Assembly (NCBI GenBank): GCA_025352845.1
Contig: JANXSC010000046.1
Location: 1 to 28,512, forward strand
DNA length: 28,512 bases
Direction of reading: 5' to 3'
Source of the DNA: Opitutaceae bacterium
GTDB lineage: Bacteria > Verrucomicrobiota > Verrucomicrobiia > Opitutales > Opitutaceae
Part shown: positions 25,710 through 28,512 of the stretch, in pieces
How positions within the stretch are numbered: the first letter of the stretch is position 1
How the letters are laid out: each line of letters begins with the position of its first letter
Notes under the pieces: model-generated
What the model saw: the letters and a program-made list of their open reading frames with translations, nothing else
Databases searched by the model: none
Told to the model about the DNA's origin: nothing
Made by a program: the position numbers and the translations under genes

Positions 25710-26531
25710 ATGCGGGAACCCGCGCGGCCACAAGGCCATTTCTTTTCCGTGCCGAGACTTGTCGCCGCGCGAAATCCCCCGCACAAAGCGGTTGTGGATC
25801 CTCTTCCTGCCGCGTCCCAGAGCGCCAATGTCGGCTGGTTTCGCCGTCTCGGCGCGGCGGGGCCGGTCGCGATCGTGCTTTCGTTTTGGCCGCCGTTGGG
25901 CGGATTCGTGCTCTTGGCGACGCTCACGCAGTTCGGCCCGTGGCTGCGCGCGCATGGCACCGAGGGCATCATGATTTATTTTCTCTTCATCGGCCTGTTG
26001 CTGGGGTTGTCGTTTGTGCCGACGTATTCGAGCGCGATTCTCGCGGGCTGGGCCTTCGGTTTTACGGTGGGGTTCCCGCTCGCGGTTGTGACCATCACGC
26101 TGTCGTCGCTGCTGGCCTACGCGATCGGTCGCTGGATCGCGCGCGACCGCGTGTTGGAGGTGATTCGTGAGAAGCCGAAGTGGGACGCGGTTTATCGCGC
26201 GTTGCTGGGGCAGGGCACAGGCCGCACTTTGCTGGTCGTCACCCTGCTGCGCATTCCGCCCGCGTCGCCCTTTGCGATCGCCAACTTTGTGCTCGCCGCC
26301 GGGCGCGTGCCCCTCGTGCCCTACACCATCGGGACGTTGCTGGGAATCGCACCGAGGACCGCGCTCGCGGCCCTCGCCGCCGCGAAACTGGAGCAGCTGC
26401 GTTTTAAGGATGTGGCTGACACCTGGATGGTCGTCGCCGGAATCGTCGCGACGCTCGCCGTGTGTGTCGTGCTCGGCCAACTGGCCAACCAGGCGTTGCG
26501 GCGCGTGACGGGATACACCGACGCGAACTGA
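25710..26531 (+). CDS. VTT/TVP38-TMEM64 family membrane protein
   Basis: This protein of about 273 residues is integral to the inner membrane. Hydrophobic segments lie near 51-72, 87-105, 107-142, 171-197, 199-222 and 239-260. The core FVPTYSSAILAGWAFGF ... AYAIGRW and the later LLRIPPASPFAIANFVLA ... YTIGTLLGIAPR follow the VTT (SNARE-associated/DedA-like) pattern, including the conserved arginine near 181. The frame opens upstream inside the divergent sulfatase, so a start at ATG 25710 is most plausible; GTG 25749 or GTG 25794 are alternatives because the first 40 residues look unstructured. Family members are linked to lipid scrambling or ion-coupled transport; no role in the neighbouring clusters is evident. 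Confidence 0.82.
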   Translation: MREPARPQGHFFSVPRLVAARNPPHKAVVDPLPAASQSANVGWFRRLGAAGPVAIVLSFWPPLGGFVLLATLTQFGPWLRAHGTEGIMIYFLFIGLLLGLSFVPTYSSAILAGWAFGFTVGFPLAVVTITLSSLLAYAIGRWIARDRVLEVIREKPKWDAVYRALLGQGTGRTLLVVTLLRIPPASPFAIANFVLAAGRVPLVPYTIGTLLGIAPRTALAALAAAKLEQLRFKDVADTWMVVAGIVATLAVCVVLGQLANQALRRVTGYTDAN

Positions 26532-26612
26532 GCGGCGTGCGCAGGCCGCTGCGGCGGCGCGCGATTGCAGCGTTGCGCCGAGCGGGCCGTGCGATCAATT
26601 TTCGGTCGCCTC

Positions 26613-28512
26613 ATGCGGATTCTTCTCCCCATCGTTTTCCTTGCGACGCTCGCCCGTGCCGCGCAGCCGGTGCCGGACTTCAATCGCGACATCCGGCCGA
26701 TCCTCTCCGAAAAATGCCTGCGGTGCCACGGGCCGGACGAACACGAGCGCAAGGGCGGCCAGCACGGCCTGCGGCTCGACACGCTGGAGGGGGCGACGAC
26801 GGATCTCGGCGGGGGTGGTTTTGCGATCGTGCCCGGCAAGCCGGAGAAAAGTGAACTCCTCGCGCGCATCCTGAGCCCGGACGACGAGGAAATCATGCCG
26901 CCGCGCAAAACCGGAAAAACGCTTTCTCCCGTGGAAATTGATCTGTTCAAGCGCTGGATTGCCGCGGGCGCAAACTACGCGACCCACTGGTCCTACGCAC
27001 CGCCGCTCCGCGCGCCGCTGCCCGTAGTGAAAAACTCCGCGTGGGCGCGGGGCGCGATCGACCGCTTCGTCCTCGCGCGGTTGGAGCAGGCAAGACTTCA
27101 CCCGCAACCCGAGGCGGATCGCCCGGCACTGGCGCGCCGCCTCGCGCTCGATCTCACGGGACTGCCGCCGACCTTGGAGGAAGTGGACGTCTTCGCCGGC
27201 GACAGGAGCGCGAACGCCTACGAAGAATTTGTCGACCGCCAGCTCGCCAAGCCCGCCTACGGCGAGCACTGGGCGCGCGCGTGGCTCGACCTCGCGCGCT
27301 ACGCTGACTCGAAGGGTTACGCCGACGATCAGCCGCGCAGCATCTGGCGCTACCGCGACTACGTGATCGATGCGTTCAACCGCAACCTGCCGTTCGACCA
27401 ATTCACCGTTGAGCAGATCGCGGGGGACCTGTTGCCCAATGCAACGGAGGAGCAGGTGTTCGCGACGGGGTTTCACCGGAACACGATGAACAACACCGAG
27501 GGCGGCACCAACGACGAGGAGTTCCGCAGCGTCGCCGTCATCGACCGCGTGAATACCACGCTGGCCGTCTGGATGGGCACCTCGATGGCGTGTGCGCAAT
27601 GCCACTCGCACAAATACGATCCGCTGACGCAGAAGGAATATTTTCAACTCTACGCGATCCTGAATCAAACGGAAGATGCCGATCGCAACGACGAGGCGCC
27701 GACCGTCGAGTTTTTCTCCGACGCGCAGCTCAGGGAGCGCGCCGCCGCCACCGCCGAGATCGCGAAACTCAACGAGACGATGATCGCCGCGCGTCCGACG
27801 CACGCCGCCGCCGCGCAGAAATGGGCGCGGGAATTTCCCACGACGATCGCGTGGCAGAACGCCAAGATCGCGGCGGCGAAATCGGCCAAGGGCGCGAAGA
27901 TTACGACGGCGGACGACGGGCGCGTGCGGGTCGCAGGCGGGCCGAAGGCGGACACGCTGACGCTTGAGTTGCCGGTCCCGGAGGACGGCGGGGAGAAAAT
28001 CACGGCGCTGCGACTGGAGGCGCGGCCGACGGAGGCGGAGCAGAATTTCGTGGTGACACGGCTGCGGTTGAGCGTAAAGCCGGCGGAGGCGTTCCGGCGC
28101 GCGCGATTCGTGCGCGTCGAGTATCCTGGAGCGAATCGCACGCTCGCGCTCGCGGAGGTGCAGGTCTTTAGCGGCGGCGAAAATGTGGCGGCGCGCGGCA
28201 CGGCGACCCAGATTTCAACGGCCGAAAGCGCAACGGCCGCACGCGCGATCGACGGCGAGACAGAGGGCGATGGGGCGAAGAACTCGATCAGCGTGACCGA
28301 GATCGGCGACAATCCGTGGTGGGAGCTTGACCTCGGTGCGATGTTGCCGCTGGAGCGCGTCGTCGTGTGGGGACGCAAGGGCCTCGAGCCGACGCCGGGT
28401 GGCCTGCGCGTGATCGCGCTCGATGCGGAGCGGCAGGTGGTTTTCGAGCAGGTCGGCAAGGAGGCGCCGAAGCCGAACCGCGCGTTTGCGCTCGCCGATC
28501 CGCGCGAGGTGA
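26613..28512 (+). CDS. DUF1549-type planctomycete cytochrome C protein, partial at window edge
   Basis: The frame from ATG 26613 is open to the window end (633 codons). It has a signal peptide (about 1-17), then a PSCyt1-like domain FNRDIRPILSEKC with C35-L-R-C-H39 and IMPPRKTGKTLSP. A DUF1549 domain follows (about 142-350; AIDRFVLARLE, LALDLTGLPPT, WARAWLDLARYADS) with the conserved second motif C327-A-Q-C-H331. After a helical linker comes a region of about 495-620 (RFVRVEYPG, AEVQVFSGGENVA, ARAIDG, WWELDLG) that reads as a discoidin/F5/8 type C carbohydrate-binding domain. Family members end with a DUF1553 domain, expected beyond the edge. The role is extracytoplasmic and unproven; the carbohydrate-binding insert suggests a glycan substrate. 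No Shine-Dalgarno sequence precedes the start. Confidence 0.9.
   Translation, partial: MRILLPIVFLATLARAAQPVPDFNRDIRPILSEKCLRCHGPDEHERKGGQHGLRLDTLEGATTDLGGGGFAIVPGKPEKSELLARILSPDDEEIMPPRKTGKTLSPVEIDLFKRWIAAGANYATHWSYAPPLRAPLPVVKNSAWARGAIDRFVLARLEQARLHPQPEADRPALARRLALDLTGLPPTLEEVDVFAGDRSANAYEEFVDRQLAKPAYGEHWARAWLDLARYADSKGYADDQPRSIWRYRDYVIDAFNRNLPFDQFTVEQIAGDLLPNATEEQVFATGFHRNTMNNTEGGTNDEEFRSVAVIDRVNTTLAVWMGTSMACAQCHSHKYDPLTQKEYFQLYAILNQTEDADRNDEAPTVEFFSDAQLRERAAATAEIAKLNETMIAARPTHAAAAQKWAREFPTTIAWQNAKIAAAKSAKGAKITTADDGRVRVAGGPKADTLTLELPVPEDGGEKITALRLEARPTEAEQNFVVTRLRLSVKPAEAFRRARFVRVEYPGANRTLALAEVQVFSGGENVAARGTATQISTAESATAARAIDGETEGDGAKNSISVTEIGDNPWWELDLGAMLPLERVVVWGRKGLEPTPGGLRVIALDAERQVVFEQVGKEAPKPNRAFALADPREV

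Noticed and set aside
24393..26480. 695-residue minus-strand open frame across the sulfatase and the VTT gene
   Set aside because: It overlaps two well-supported genes in other frames and is an arginine-rich shadow translation.

Overview
The window looks like a chromosomal segment of a GC-rich member of the PVC superphylum, most likely Verrucomicrobiota of the Opitutaceae type. The reasons are protein families typical of that group: PVC-type heme/beta-propeller dehydrogenases, DUF1592-series and DUF1549-type cytochrome-like proteins, DUF1552 proteins, many sulfatases, and TonB-dependent receptors with the 'SPFxV..DxGYxAxNTL' N-terminus. Recognisable Shine-Dalgarno sequences are scarce and intergenic REP-like palindromes are frequent. 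This is inferred from gene content; there is no rRNA or other phylogenetic marker in the window.

Left part (1-9074). The edge cuts a small addiction-module (antitoxin-like) gene on the minus strand. Then come a PVC-type heme dehydrogenase (+), a PfkB-family sugar kinase of the 2-keto-3-deoxygluconate kinase type (-), the sufU-sufS pair for Fe-S cluster biogenesis (-), a SAM-dependent methyltransferase (+) and a Cys-type sulfatase (-). The spaces around the kinase hold three REP-like palindromic cassettes, each bounded by GTAG and/or CTAC.

Central part (9075-25645). Two collinear gene clusters face each other. The plus-strand cluster runs: degraded sulfatase remnant, TonB-dependent receptor broken by one frameshift, DUF1592-series cytochrome-like protein, DUF1552 Tat-exported protein. 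The minus-strand cluster runs, in transcription order: sulfatase, PVC-type heme dehydrogenase, TonB-dependent receptor. Both combine an outer-membrane importer, an exported sulfatase (now decayed in the first) and large exported CXXCH proteins. The inferred theme is uptake and desulfation of a sulfated glycan or similar polymer, linked to an extracytoplasmic redox step of unknown chemistry. No glycoside hydrolase, sulfatase-maturating enzyme or cytochrome c maturation gene is present here.

Right part (25646-28512). A VTT/TVP38-family membrane protein (+) is followed by the first 633 codons of a DUF1549-type (planctomycete cytochrome C) protein carrying a discoidin-like domain, which runs off the window.

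The strongest points for a second look are the paired sulfatase/receptor/heme-protein clusters, the two broken genes side by side at 9162-12715, an EF-hand-like loop at the N-terminus of the broken receptor, and a palindromic repeat that appears to be translated as the N-terminal extension of the second heme dehydrogenase. No CRISPR array, tRNA, rRNA, prophage or intact transposase was seen.
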